From: CAZDXB01 sp964509335
GTDB lineage: Bacteria; Bacteroidota; Ignavibacteria; Kapaibacteriales; UBA2268
Length of the DNA stretch: 64,000 nucleotides
Reading direction: 5' to 3'
Assembly (NCBI GenBank): GCA_964509335.1
Contig: CAZDXB010000006.1
Span: 1-64,000 of the forward strand
Below the pieces are notes generated by a model, which was not told the DNA's origin, ran no database searches, and was given only the letters and a program-made list of their open reading frames with translations. Position 1 is the stretch's first letter. Each line of letters begins with the position of its first letter. Both the position numbers and the translations under genes were made by a program. This document shows, in pieces, positions 25,706-35,138 of this stretch.

Positions 25706-27517
25706 ATGCCTTATACTACGATACCCAATATGTTTTACGACCTATGCGATAAATACGGCGATTCTAAATATGTCGTAATGTATAAGAAAAAAGGCAAGTA
25801 TATAGGTTTGACTCACAATCAACTCAGGGAGATGGTGGAGCGATTCGCTCTCGGTTTAATGGAGCTTGGCGTCAGGGAAGGCGATAGGATAGGCATAGTT
25901 TCCGAAAACAGAGTTAAATGGATAATAGCCGATTTGGGAATTTTGAACGCCGGGGCTATTGACGTTCCGGTTTTTCCTTCTTTGACAGCGAAGCAGGAGC
26001 GCTATATATTCGACAATTGCCAAGCGACGGCTATTATAGTTTCCAACGAGTTGCAATTGAAGAAAGTAATGGAATTTAAGAACGATTTGCCTTCGTTAAG
26101 ACACGTCATTGTTATGAACAATGAGTTCAGCGTTGACGACGTAAGCGTTAAAACTATGGACGAGGTGATGGATAAGGGAGAGGAGTTAAGACAATCAAAA
26201 AAAAGCGAAGATTTCCTAAAAGAAAAAATCAGTAAAATCAAACCTGAAGACCTCGCCACAATTATTTATACGAGCGGGACTACAGGGAATCCTAAAGGAG
26301 TTATGCTGAGTCATAAGAATATTCTATCAAACATAGAAGGCGTATTTGAAGCGATAGACGTGAGCGATAAAGACACTTTCCTTTCCTTTTTGCCAATGTG
26401 TCATTCCTACGAAAGGACGGCCGGATACTATACCGCGATGGCGAGCGGCGGAACTACGGCTTTAGCGGAGGCTTTGGATACGGTAGCCGCGAACTTGCAG
26501 GAAGTAAAGCCTACTATTATGACTACTGTTCCGCGCCTTCTTGAAATCGTAAAAAAGAAAATATACGCGAATATCGAAAAAGAGCCGGAGTATAAAAGAA
26601 AATTGTTCAATTGGGCTGTCAATTTAGGTAAAGATATTTTGGAAAAGAAGAACGAAGGTGCGGAAATACCCTTTTCGCTAAAATCCAAATACGCCGTTGC
26701 AGATAGATTGGTTTTTAAAAAGATTAAAAAGAAGTTTGGCGGTAGGTTAAGAATGTTTGTTTCCGGCGGCGCCGCTCTCGCTCCTAAAGTATGCGAATTT
26801 TATTTAGCCGCGGGCATCACGGTTCTTGAAGGATACGGATTAACGGAAGCCTCGCCTGTCGTTTCGGCAGGCAGGGAAGACGATATAGAGATTGGGACTA
26901 TTGGCAAACCCTTCCAAAACGTCGAAGTTAAGTTTTTAAAGGACGGCGAATTGTTAGTAAGAGGTCCTAACGTTATGATGGGATATTGGAACGGCAAATT
27001 AGCTACCGAAGAGGCTATCGACGAAGACGGATGGCTATATACGGGCGACGTTGGCAAGATGACTGAAAGAGGCAATATCAAAATTACGGATAGGAAAAAG
27101 CATATATTCGTTAGCAGCGGCGGAAAGAATATAGCGCCGCAACCAATCGAAAATTTATTGACACAAAGCCCTTATATTGAGCATTGTATATTAATTGGGG
27201 ATAGGAGGGAATATTGCACCGCCTTAATAGCTCCGAACTTTGACGAGTTGGTAAAGTTGGCGGAAGGCTTCGATATTTCTTTCGAGTCGCAAAACGAATT
27301 AATATCGAACAAGAAAGTGATTAACTTTATTAAGCGGGATATCGACAGACTTCAGCAGGATTTAGCTAAATTCGAAAGAGTCAGGAAGTTTTCCTTGCTT
27401 TCGGAACCCTTTACGATAGAAAACGGCGAATTGACTCCAAAGCTAAGCGTGAAGCGACACGTTGTTGAAAGAAAGTTCGCGAGTTTGATAGATTCTATGT
27501 ATGGTTTCGGCTCTTAA
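25706..27517 (+). CDS. fadD: Long-chain fatty acid-CoA ligase (AMP-forming)
   Basis: Activates fatty acids to acyl-CoA through an acyl-adenylate. The 603 residues contain the AMP-binding P-loop YTSGTTGNPKGVMLSHKN (about 188-205), GYGLTEASPVVS (about 377-388), WLYTGDVG (about 446-453) and the hinge/Lys region DRKKHIFVSSGGKNIAPQPIE (about 464-484). The large insertion after the P-loop resembles the ACSBG/long-chain FAA1 type. Its TAA stop overlaps the TAA of convergent glgA by two bases. Confidence 0.92.
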   Translation: MPYTTIPNMFYDLCDKYGDSKYVVMYKKKGKYIGLTHNQLREMVERFALGLMELGVREGDRIGIVSENRVKWIIADLGILNAGAIDVPVFPSLTAKQERYIFDNCQATAIIVSNELQLKKVMEFKNDLPSLRHVIVMNNEFSVDDVSVKTMDEVMDKGEELRQSKKSEDFLKEKISKIKPEDLATIIYTSGTTGNPKGVMLSHKNILSNIEGVFEAIDVSDKDTFLSFLPMCHSYERTAGYYTAMASGGTTALAEALDTVAANLQEVKPTIMTTVPRLLEIVKKKIYANIEKEPEYKRKLFNWAVNLGKDILEKKNEGAEIPFSLKSKYAVADRLVFKKIKKKFGGRLRMFVSGGAALAPKVCEFYLAAGITVLEGYGLTEASPVVSAGREDDIEIGTIGKPFQNVEVKFLKDGELLVRGPNVMMGYWNGKLATEEAIDEDGWLYTGDVGKMTERGNIKITDRKKHIFVSSGGKNIAPQPIENLLTQSPYIEHCILIGDRREYCTALIAPNFDELVKLAEGFDISFESQNELISNKKVINFIKRDIDRLQQDLAKFERVRKFSLLSEPFTIENGELTPKLSVKRHVVERKFASLIDSMYGFGS

Positions 27518-28995
27518 ATAACTTTTCTTCGCGCTTTCGCTAAAGCCCATTTGAAAACTTTGAGGTATTGCATAGCGGATTTGCCGGAGGAGAAATCTTC
27601 CGACATAGCGTTTCTTTTGATAATTTCCCAATGCGGCGGATTTTGATATACGGAGAGCGCTCTTCTTACGGCGTATGCGAAGTCTTCGGCGTTGTATTGC
27701 CAGAACAGGAATCCGTTTCCTTCGCCCTTTTCATAATTATATTCCTTTACCGTGTCCGCTAAGCCGCCGGTTTGTCTGACAATTGGTATCGAGCCGTATT
27801 TGAGAGCGTACATTTGCGTTAATCCGCAAGGCTCGAATCTGGACGGCAGAACTAGGAAATCGGAAGCCGCTATTATTCTATGCGCTAGTTTGTTGTCGTA
27901 CCCTAGTTTAATCAACGCTTTGTTGGGAAATTTCCAAGCGATATATTTAAAGAAATCTTCGTATTTTTTCTCCCCGGAGCCGAGCAAAGCGAATCTGAAT
28001 AAGTTGTTGTCCAGCGCCCATTCTAGTTTATTCATTATTAAATCTACGCCTTTTTGCTCGGTTAGTCTCGTAACCATACCAACGAGCGGCGCGTCGGCGC
28101 CTATTTCGTTTTCGATTTCGTTTTCTACTAAAAATATATTCTTATTTCTGGCTTTGCCTGCCAGATAATCTTTTGTGTATTTTGAATAAAGAAAATTGTC
28201 GGTTTCGGGATTCCATTCGTTGTAATCGACGCCGTTTAAAACTCCTATCAAGTCCGACCCTCGTAAGTTAAGTTCGTCTTGCATTCCTTCGCTAAAGTAA
28301 GGCATTCTAATTTCTTTGGAATAGGTCGGGCTTACGGTCGTAATTTTATCAGCGAACATAATGCCGGTTTTCATAGCGTTTACCGAACCGTGTTTTTCAA
28401 ACCAAGAGCCGGGATAGAATTCTTTCATACCAAAAGTTGAAAAATTCATAGCTCTTTTCGGGTCGAACCAGCCTTGATAAGCCAAGTTGTGAATAGTGAA
28501 AACGCCCGCCGTCCTTGAGAAGCTAGGGTCTGAAGCGTATTGAGATTTAAGAAACGCCATCGAGAAAGCGGTATGGAAATCGTGAGCGTGGATAACGTCG
28601 GGAGATATATTTAAGGCTTTAAGGGCTTCGAATACGGCTCTGCTGAAGAATATAAATCTTCTATCGTTGTCCGGATATTCGTCTGGGTCGCCGTAAATCC
28701 CCATTCTATTGAAATAGTCGTTGTTTTCAATTAAGTAAACGGGGACGTTTGAGTCGGGCAGTTTGCCTCGCCAAAGATGAGCGAACTCTACCCAAGTTCC
28801 CATTGGAACGTATAACACCAAATAAGTGGGTTTAAATCCGTATTCGTGGACGTTAATGCTCGCGTGTTTCGGCATTATTATAGTAGCCGATTGTCCGTGT
28901 TTTTCCCATTCTCTAGACAAAGAAGCCGCGACGTCCGCAAGCCCCCCCGCTTTTGCAAAGGGAGTTACTTCCGCCGACGTTACCGCTATTTCCAT
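27514..28995 (-). CDS. glgA: Glycogen (starch) synthase
   Basis: GT5 enzyme adding ADP-glucose (or UDP-glucose) to alpha-1,4-glucan. The 493 residues begin with MEIAVTSAEVTPFAKAGGLADV, where K15-x-G-G is the donor-binding loop (KTGGL in E. coli). The C-terminal donor domain has VTRLTEQKGVDLI (about 302-314) and LVLPSRFEPCGLTQMYALKYG (about 380-400). It stands alone; no other glycogen gene is in the window. Confidence 0.94.
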   Translation of the reverse strand: MEIAVTSAEVTPFAKAGGLADVAASLSREWEKHGQSATIIMPKHASINVHEYGFKPTYLVLYVPMGTWVEFAHLWRGKLPDSNVPVYLIENNDYFNRMGIYGDPDEYPDNDRRFIFFSRAVFEALKALNISPDVIHAHDFHTAFSMAFLKSQYASDPSFSRTAGVFTIHNLAYQGWFDPKRAMNFSTFGMKEFYPGSWFEKHGSVNAMKTGIMFADKITTVSPTYSKEIRMPYFSEGMQDELNLRGSDLIGVLNGVDYNEWNPETDNFLYSKYTKDYLAGKARNKNIFLVENEIENEIGADAPLVGMVTRLTEQKGVDLIMNKLEWALDNNLFRFALLGSGEKKYEDFFKYIAWKFPNKALIKLGYDNKLAHRIIAASDFLVLPSRFEPCGLTQMYALKYGSIPIVRQTGGLADTVKEYNYEKGEGNGFLFWQYNAEDFAYAVRRALSVYQNPPHWEIIKRNAMSEDFSSGKSAMQYLKVFKWALAKARRKVI

Positions 28996-29060
28996 ATAAT
29001 ATTCTAAAACTTTTATTTAGAAAAACACTAAATTAAGGAATAATTAATGATTTTACTTAT

Positions 29061-29900
29061 TTAATCTTTGAGACAAACGTAAGTTGAGTAATCTTCAAGT
29101 TCGCTTTTAGCTTTTTCCAGCTTGGTTTTTTCGTCGAACAAACCGAAAAGGGACGAGCCGGAGCCGCTTGTTAAAGCGAGGCGGGCGCCGCAATCGAGTA
29201 GCGTTTCTTTAATGTTTTTCATAACGGGATATTTTTCGAAGAGCGTCGGCTCAAAGTCGTTGAAAATGTGATTCTGCAAGTTGTCCAAATCTTTCACGGA
29301 GTATTTTAACAGAGCGGTTTTGAAATCCGCTTTGCGTTTGTCTTTCGTTAAGGATAAGCTTTCGTAAGCCCATTTGGTTGAGATTTGGAAGCGGGGATTA
29401 ACTATTAAGGTCGAAAACGGAAGCTCGAAGTCGAAGTATTTAAGTATTTCGCCTCTGCCGCTCGCTTCCGCCAATCCATTTCTCAAGAAAAACGGAACGT
29501 CGGAGCCTAGCTGAAGAGCGATTTTGAATTTGTCTTCGTAATCGGCGTTCAAGTTCCAAAACGCTATTAATCCGTTAATCGCCGCGGCGGCGTCGGAACT
29601 GCCTCCGCCAAGCCCCGCTCCTACCGGAATGTTCTTTTCAAGCGTTATTTTCGCTCCTTTCGATTTGCAATCAAAGTATTTTTGAATTAACTTGCCAGTT
29701 TGAAAAACTAAGTTTTGAGGTTCGGGTATTTTAGCGGAGCCATAACAATCGACTGAAAGCTCCGGGTTATTTGTTATTTTGATTTTATCTTTTATGCAAA
29801 TTGGAGCGAAAATAGTGTTTATTTCTCTGAATCCGTCGTCTCGTTTATATAAGACTTGGAGTCCGAGGTTGATTTTGGCTGGAGCGTCTAAAGTTAGCAT
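29061..29900 (-). CDS. ispE: 4-diphosphocytidyl-2-C-methyl-D-erythritol kinase
   Basis: GHMP kinase of the non-mevalonate isoprenoid pathway. The 279 residues show the substrate loop APAKINLGLQV (6-16), the ATP loop PVGAGLGGGSSDAAAA (about 92-107) and the C-terminal GHMP motif LTSGSGSSLFGLF. It is divergent from the lipid kinase-like gene 25 bp away, so the promoters overlap. Confidence 0.95.
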   Translation of the reverse strand: MLTLDAPAKINLGLQVLYKRDDGFREINTIFAPICIKDKIKITNNPELSVDCYGSAKIPEPQNLVFQTGKLIQKYFDCKSKGAKITLEKNIPVGAGLGGGSSDAAAAINGLIAFWNLNADYEDKFKIALQLGSDVPFFLRNGLAEASGRGEILKYFDFELPFSTLIVNPRFQISTKWAYESLSLTKDKRKADFKTALLKYSVKDLDNLQNHIFNDFEPTLFEKYPVMKNIKETLLDCGARLALTSGSGSSLFGLFDEKTKLEKAKSELEDYSTYVCLKD

Positions 29901-29925
29901 AGTTTAATCTTTTACGGGATTATGA

Positions 29926-30594
29926 ATGAATAGAGAATTTGAAATATCGTACAAGCAAGAGTTACGGAGAAAAGCCATACATATGATTTCTTTGTCTATT
30001 CCCATAATTTATTCCTTTGTTACAAAAGAGTTCGCCTTAAGCATTCTAATTCCTTTAACTATTTTATCGATAATAACCGATTACGCTAGTCGCAAAAAAA
30101 GCAAATTTAGGATATTCTACCATAAACTTTTTGGCAAAATTTTAAGACCCCACGAATATTACGACGTCTTCGCTTTAAACGGTGCGACTTGGGTGCTTAT
30201 TTCCGCTACGATTTGCGTTATTATTTTTCCTAAGATACTAGTCGTAACCGGATTTTCCGTTTTGATTATTTCAGATATTTGCTCGGCTTTGATTGGCAGA
30301 AGATACGGCAAACATAAGATTTTTGTCGATAAAAGCTTTGAGGGTATGGTCGCGTTCTGGGTGTCGGGAATAATCGTTATTTTTATCTTAGGTTTAATAT
30401 TGCAAGCGCCTTGGACTTATTACGCGTTTGGAGTTTTAGGCGTTTTGGTTGGGGGAGTCGCCGAATCGGCTTCGACTATGATGAGAGTGGACGATAACTT
30501 AGCGATACCAATTAGTACGGCAATAATTATGTGGATTGGCTCTTATATTTCCTTAATTTACTGGAACTTGTCTTATTTAGATTTACTCTTGTAG
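29926..30594 (+). CDS. Dolichol/phytol kinase-like CTP-dependent membrane kinase
   Basis: An integral membrane protein of 222 residues with about seven hydrophobic helices. The family signature of the SEC59/phytol kinase/CTP-dependent diacylglycerol kinase group is visible as ISDICSALIGRRYGKHKIFVDKSFEG (about 117-142), with basic RRKAIHM near the N terminus. It probably phosphorylates an isoprenoid or lipid alcohol with CTP. Its position beside ispE fits isoprenoid lipids, but the substrate is inference. A CDP-diglyceride synthetase-like role is the alternative. Confidence 0.8.
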   Translation: MNREFEISYKQELRRKAIHMISLSIPIIYSFVTKEFALSILIPLTILSIITDYASRKKSKFRIFYHKLFGKILRPHEYYDVFALNGATWVLISATICVIIFPKILVVTGFSVLIISDICSALIGRRYGKHKIFVDKSFEGMVAFWVSGIIVIFILGLILQAPWTYYAFGVLGVLVGGVAESASTMMRVDDNLAIPISTAIIMWIGSYISLIYWNLSYLDLLL

Positions 30595-30618
30595 TTTGTT
30601 GAACTAATTTTTAAGAAG

Positions 30619-31647
30619 ATGATTGATTTAAGGAGCGATACTTTAACTGTTCCGACTGAAGATATGCGTCGCGCGATAGCCGCCGCTAAGGTTGGCGACG
30701 ACGTCTTCGGTGAAGACCCTACGGTGAACGAGCTACAGAAGCGCGTCGCGGATACGTTAGGCAAGGAAGACTCGCTGTTTGTCTCCTCCGGAGTAATGGC
30801 TAATCAGATAGCTATAAATATTCTAACGGAACCGGGAGACGAAATTATAACGGAAGCGGACTCGCATATTTTTAACTTTGAAGCCGGCTCGCCCGCTATG
30901 ATTTCCGGCGTTCAAATCCTATCTGTTAAAACCGATAACGGCGCCTACGAGCCTAAAGAAATCGAGAGATTGATTAAACCGGAAGACGACCACTTTCCAA
31001 GAACTAGCCTCGTTTGCGTCGAGAATACGCACAATAAAAAGGGCGGAACGATTTACCCGCTCGATAAAATTAAAGAATTAGAGACTATAGTTCGAAGCTC
31101 CGGTTTGAATTTCCATTGCGACGGAGCGCGTTTATGGGAAGCGAGCGCGGCTACCGGAATTTCTTTGAAGGAATACGCGAAGCCTTTCGACACTGTGTCC
31201 GTATGTCTTTCTAAGGGACTGGGCGCGCCGGTCGGCTCTTTAATTTGCTCTAAGAGTAAGCTTATTAAGAAAGCGAGGCGAGTCAGAAAAAAGCTCGGCG
31301 GCGGGATGCGACAAGTTGGAATTATTGCCGCGGGCGGTTTGCACGCCGTAGAAAATCATTTTGCTTTGCTTGTGTCGGCTCAAGCGAACGCTAGATTGTT
31401 CGCTGAGTTAATCGCCGAATCCGATAAGATTAAGCTCGACGTTTCGTCCGTCGAAACTAATATCGTTATTTTTAGGATAAGCCAAGAAGCGAGTCCGACT
31501 GAATTCGAGAAACGCTGTTTGAATAACGGCTTAAAAATTATTAATTTCGGCGGCTCTGCTTTTCGAGCGGTATTTCATTTTCAGAAGACTGAAAAAGAAG
31601 CGCGACAAGCGGCTGAGATAGTGAAAAGTTGCGCGGAAAGTTTGTAA
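30619..31647 (+). CDS. ltaE: Low-specificity L-threonine aldolase
   Basis: PLP enzyme cleaving L-threonine/allo-threonine to glycine and acetaldehyde. The 342 residues match the family. The start is MIDLRSDTLTVPTEDM, followed by VGDDVFGEDPTVNELQ (25-40), HCDGARLWEA (166-175) and the PLP lysine K199 in VCLSKGLGAPVGS. It lies 24 bp after the lipid kinase-like gene and may share its transcript. Confidence 0.94.
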   Translation: MIDLRSDTLTVPTEDMRRAIAAAKVGDDVFGEDPTVNELQKRVADTLGKEDSLFVSSGVMANQIAINILTEPGDEIITEADSHIFNFEAGSPAMISGVQILSVKTDNGAYEPKEIERLIKPEDDHFPRTSLVCVENTHNKKGGTIYPLDKIKELETIVRSSGLNFHCDGARLWEASAATGISLKEYAKPFDTVSVCLSKGLGAPVGSLICSKSKLIKKARRVRKKLGGGMRQVGIIAAGGLHAVENHFALLVSAQANARLFAELIAESDKIKLDVSSVETNIVIFRISQEASPTEFEKRCLNNGLKIINFGGSAFRAVFHFQKTEKEARQAAEIVKSCAESL

Positions 31648-31649
31648 AG

Positions 31650-31723
31650 GAGCTGTCTCAAAACCCAACTTTAAGAATATCGAACCTTTCGGGTAAACCC
31701 GAAGGTTGACGCAAAGACAGCCC
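31650..31723. repeat. MITE-like cruciform repeat, copy 1
   Basis: Outer inverted repeats GCTGTCT (31652-31658) and AGACAGC (31715-31721) enclose an inner hairpin, AACCTTTCGGGT pairing with ACCCGAAGGTT with one bulged T (about 31684-31708). The left end reads GCTGTCTCAAAAC, like insertion-sequence ends. A related sequence starts at 52732 (CTGGCTCAAAAC ... CCTTTCG ... GAAGGTTG). No transposase is present, so a non-autonomous or decayed element is likely. It could also serve as terminator of ltaE. Confidence 0.6.
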
Positions 31724-31827
31724 AGAAGTTTGAATTACGAGCCGAAATTAATCATATTAAATTTTCGCGCTTGTTATGTCGAAATTTTGATTAAATTCAA
31801 ATAATTGATTAGCGCTAAGAAGGAATT

Positions 31828-32313
31828 ATGAGTAAAGACGCGATATTGAATAAGGTTCTGGAAAACTATAAGAAATTTAGAGCTAAGATTGAAGGAAGAG
31901 TGAAATTTAGCGACGCAGACGCGTTCGGCGTCGTTCACAACGTTCAGTATTTTTATTGGCTGGAATTCGCTAGAACCGAGTATATTAGAACTCTCGGCGT
32001 GGAAATGACGCCGACGACTTTTGTTAAGGATTACCCGTTTATGGTGGTTCGCGCGGAAATGGATTACTTCGACGCCGCGAGGTTTGGCGACGAATACGAA
32101 GTTTTATCGAGAATAGCCGAAGTGAAGAATTCGTCTCTGAGATTTGAAAATCTCATTAAATTTAAAGACGGCGATTTAATCGCGTTCGCTTCCGCCGCGT
32201 TGGTCTATCTGGATTACAAAGAAAAAACGCCCAAAAGAATCCCAGACGATTTAAGAGATAAAATCCGCGAATTTGAAGGCGACAACGTTATTTTTAAGGA
32301 GTCAAACAAATGA
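31828..32313 (+). CDS. Hotdog acyl-CoA thioesterase (4-hydroxybenzoyl-CoA thioesterase type)
   Basis: A 161-residue single-hotdog thioesterase. The catalytic region FSDADAFGVVHNVQYFYWLEFARTEYIR (about 24-51) contains the Asp and the tyrosine/glutamate pattern typical of the YbgC/FadM branch. The last four bases (ATGA) overlap the start of the GH3 gene, so the two are translationally coupled, although no functional link is obvious. Confidence 0.87.
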   Translation: MSKDAILNKVLENYKKFRAKIEGRVKFSDADAFGVVHNVQYFYWLEFARTEYIRTLGVEMTPTTFVKDYPFMVVRAEMDYFDAARFGDEYEVLSRIAEVKNSSLRFENLIKFKDGDLIAFASAALVYLDYKEKTPKRIPDDLRDKIREFEGDNVIFKESNK

Positions 32314-33866
32314 AAAAATTAGGTTTATACGACATTTCGACTATGGACGTTCGGAATCTGGCGGCGCATTGCTTAATAGCTCGCCTTTCGACATATAGTT
32401 TCTTTTCCGATAAGAAATACCGGAATTCAATGAGAAAGTTAGCCGAAGAGGGAATCGGCGGATTTTGTATTTTCGACGGGAAGCCCGACGACGTCGCCGA
32501 GATGATTAAAAGATTGCGGGACGCGGCTCCGTATCCTATATTATTTTGCGCCGATTTTGAAAACGGTTTGCCGATGCGATTGGAGGGCGGCACGGAATTT
32601 CCGCACGCTATGGCTTTGGGCAAGTCCAAGAACGCGAGGAATTCTTATCGAGCGGCTAAAACTATCGCTTCGGAAGCAAAGGCTGTCGGGGTCGATTGGA
32701 TATTGGCGCCCGTTTGCGACGTGAATTCCAATTCCAAAAATCCTATTATCAATATTCGAGCGTTCGGCGAAACCCCGGACGAAGTTAAGGAACATATAGA
32801 ATGGTATATAGCTGGGCTGCATTCGGAAAGAATACTGTCCTGCGCCAAGCATTTTCCCGGGCACGGCGCCGTCGATATTGATTCCCATTTGGAAGTTCCG
32901 GTATTGAATAAAAGCGCCGAAGAAATAGAGGAAACAGAGCTTAAGCCATTTAAACGCGCCGTAATAGACGGAGTGCGTTCGGTTATGGTCGGGCATTTAT
33001 CGGTTCCGGCGTTCGAGGATAGCGGAACGCCTGCGTCGCTTTCGAAACCAATCGTTACGGATTTGTTGCGTAAGAAGCTGGATTTTGACGGCTTGGTTAT
33101 AACGGACGCTTTGGATATGAAATCAATTACGGACAAATACGACGGCAAAGATTCGGCGGTAAAAGCGATAGAAGCCGGCGTCGATATTGTATTGCTGCCG
33201 CCGTCGCCTTTTAGAGCTATTGAAGCTATATCCGAAGCCGCCGAGAGTAATCCTAAAATTAAAGAGAAGCTTCAGAGGTCGGCGGCGAAATTAAGAGACG
33301 CGAAAGAGTGGCGAGGGCTTTTCGAGAAAAAGTTTAAGTCGCCGTCAAAAGCTGAAATACCGAGAGCTAAGAATGAAAAGATTGCTCTGTCAACCGCATA
33401 CGACGCTTTGGAATTCTCTGGCGAAGAAAGTATTATACCAATTGAGGAAGAAAAGCGGGTCGGAGGTTTCGCTTTCTTGCAAAGCGAGGAAATAAGAATT
33501 CCAACGATGTTTTTCAGGATATTGAGTCAAGCTATTGAAAATGAATGCGATTACGGATTTATCGATAAAGATATCAAGGATAAAGACTTATTTGCTTTAG
33601 GGCACGGCGTTCAAAACGCCGATATAATGATTTTCGCGTTTTTCTTTAGACCGAAAGCTTATTCGGCGTTCGAGGTTCCCGATAGCATTTTGAAAGCTTA
33701 CGAGGATTTGTCTAAGGGAAAGAAAACTATCGCTATTCTGTTCGGAAATCCTTATCTGAAAGAAAAAATCAAAGCGGACTTGATTATTTCGCCGTTTTCG
33801 GATTCTTTGCCGAGCGTAGCGGCTACGATTTTGGCTCTTTCCGGCAGAGAAGTTAATTTAAAGTAA
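32310..33866 (+). CDS. Glycoside hydrolase family 3, NagZ-like beta-N-acetylhexosaminidase
   Basis: Probably cleaves GlcNAc from muropeptides or other glycans. The 518 residues hold a GH3 barrel (about 15-320) with DFENG (82-86), KHFPGHG (180-186), the DSH element (191-193) and nucleophile D266 in VITDALDM. No signal peptide is seen, consistent with cytosolic NagZ. The extra C-terminal part (about 340-518) resembles the second domain of longer GH3 enzymes, unlike the compact NagZ of E. coli. It is followed by hairpin repeats. Confidence 0.88.
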   Translation: MKKLGLYDISTMDVRNLAAHCLIARLSTYSFFSDKKYRNSMRKLAEEGIGGFCIFDGKPDDVAEMIKRLRDAAPYPILFCADFENGLPMRLEGGTEFPHAMALGKSKNARNSYRAAKTIASEAKAVGVDWILAPVCDVNSNSKNPIINIRAFGETPDEVKEHIEWYIAGLHSERILSCAKHFPGHGAVDIDSHLEVPVLNKSAEEIEETELKPFKRAVIDGVRSVMVGHLSVPAFEDSGTPASLSKPIVTDLLRKKLDFDGLVITDALDMKSITDKYDGKDSAVKAIEAGVDIVLLPPSPFRAIEAISEAAESNPKIKEKLQRSAAKLRDAKEWRGLFEKKFKSPSKAEIPRAKNEKIALSTAYDALEFSGEESIIPIEEEKRVGGFAFLQSEEIRIPTMFFRILSQAIENECDYGFIDKDIKDKDLFALGHGVQNADIMIFAFFFRPKAYSAFEVPDSILKAYEDLSKGKKTIAILFGNPYLKEKIKADLIISPFSDSLPSVAATILALSGREVNLK

Positions 33867-33874
33867 GGGAACGA

Positions 33875-34079
33875 TAAACTAATTCCCAAATTCCGATTTG
33901 GGAATTAGTTTAGAAGATAAGTTTAAAAAGATATTCTCCTTCCTAAATTGTAATTTGGGAAGGAGGGTAGAAAGCGCGGTCTTATAATCTAATTCCCAAA
34001 CTCCGATTTGGGAATTAGTTTAGAAAGAAGATAAGTTTAAAAAGATATTCTCCTTCCCAGATTCTAATTTGGGAAGGAG
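33875..34079. repeat. Hairpin repeat cluster 2, tandemly duplicated
   Basis: Two tandem units of about 100 bp, each with two hairpins joined by the spacer AAGTTTAAAAAGATATT. Hairpin one: a perfect 16-bp stem TAAACTAATTCCCAAA around TTCCGA (33875-33912), and in unit two a 12-bp stem around CTCCGA (33989-34018). Hairpin two: CTCCTTCCTAAA around TTGTAA (33936-33965) and CTCCTTCCCAGA around TTCTAA (34050-34079), each kept paired through a G-T wobble. They share the loop core and AAA/TTT flanks with clusters 1 and 3. They fill the gap between the GH3 gene and rfbB. Confidence 0.85.
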
Positions 34080-34117
34080 GGTAGATATTATTATTATTAA
34101 CGACTTAAGAAATTGTT

Positions 34118-35134
34118 ATGAGCAAAGGAAAAATACTAGTAACCGGCGGAGCGGGATTTATCGGAAGCGTTTTCATAAGGTATATCTTGAAAAATCAAAG
34201 CGACGCTTTTATCGTAAATATGGACGCGCTTACATACGCCGGCAATTTAGAAAACTTAAGCGAAATAGAAGATTCGACCAATTACCGATTTATTAAAGGA
34301 GAGATTCAGGACGCTCGTCTCGTCCGCAAAATAATTGAGGATTACGAAATTGACGGGATTGTTAATTTCGCCGCCGAGTCGCACGTTGACCGTTCAATAA
34401 TGGATTCGAAGCCTTTTATCGACACTAATATCGGCGGGACTTTGACGTTGTTGGAAGCCGCCAGAGATTATGATTTAAGATTCGTTCAAATATCGACCGA
34501 CGAAGTTTACGGTTCGCTTGGCGAGACTGGATTGTTTACCGAAGATACTCCGCTCGACCCGAAATCGCCTTATTCGGCTTCGAAAGCGGCGGCTGACCAT
34601 CTTACTATGGCTTTCGTTAATACTTACGGGATTGACGGAGTTATTACCAGATGTTCTAACAACTACGGACCATATCAATTTCCGGAAAAGCTGATACCGC
34701 TAATGATATTGAACGCGTCCGAAGACATATCTTTGCCCGTTTACGGGGACGGAATGAACGTTAGGGATTGGATTTACGTCGAAGACCACTGCGAAGCTAT
34801 TCGGCTTGTTTATTACAAAGGCGCGCGAGGCGAAGTCTATAATATAGGCGGGCGTTCGGAAAAAGCGAATATCGAAGTCGTCAAAAGTATTCTGAGAATT
34901 TTGAACAAGCCCGAATCGCTTATTGAGTTCGTCAAGGATAGACCCGGACACGACAGGCGTTACGCGATAGATTCTTCTAAAATTGAAAAAGAACTCGGCT
35001 GGGAAAGTAAAATCGATTTTGAGAGCGGATTAAGGAAAACAGTCGATTGGTATTTAAATAATCCGGATTGGTGTAAAAGAGTTCGTTCCGGCGCGTATAA
35101 ATCGTATTACGATAGGCAGTATAAAAACAGATAG
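34118..35134 (+). CDS. rfbB: dTDP-glucose 4,6-dehydratase
   Basis: Makes dTDP-4-keto-6-deoxyglucose for deoxysugars such as rhamnose. The 338 residues carry the NAD motif TGGAGFIGS (8-16), the catalytic STDEVYG (about 129-135), YSASK (about 156-160) and RCSNNYGPYQFPEKLIPLM (about 182-200), diagnostic for RmlB. rfbA, rfbC and rfbD are not in the window and must lie elsewhere. It opens the polysaccharide locus and is 4 bp from the next gene. Confidence 0.95.
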   Translation: MSKGKILVTGGAGFIGSVFIRYILKNQSDAFIVNMDALTYAGNLENLSEIEDSTNYRFIKGEIQDARLVRKIIEDYEIDGIVNFAAESHVDRSIMDSKPFIDTNIGGTLTLLEAARDYDLRFVQISTDEVYGSLGETGLFTEDTPLDPKSPYSASKAAADHLTMAFVNTYGIDGVITRCSNNYGPYQFPEKLIPLMILNASEDISLPVYGDGMNVRDWIYVEDHCEAIRLVYYKGARGEVYNIGGRSEKANIEVVKSILRILNKPESLIEFVKDRPGHDRRYAIDSSKIEKELGWESKIDFESGLRKTVDWYLNNPDWCKRVRSGAYKSYYDRQYKNR

Positions 35135-35138
35135 AGCG

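Noticed and set aside
33875..34090. CRISPR array
   Set aside because: Only two repeat units with palindromes and no unique spacers of constant length; no cas genes in the window.
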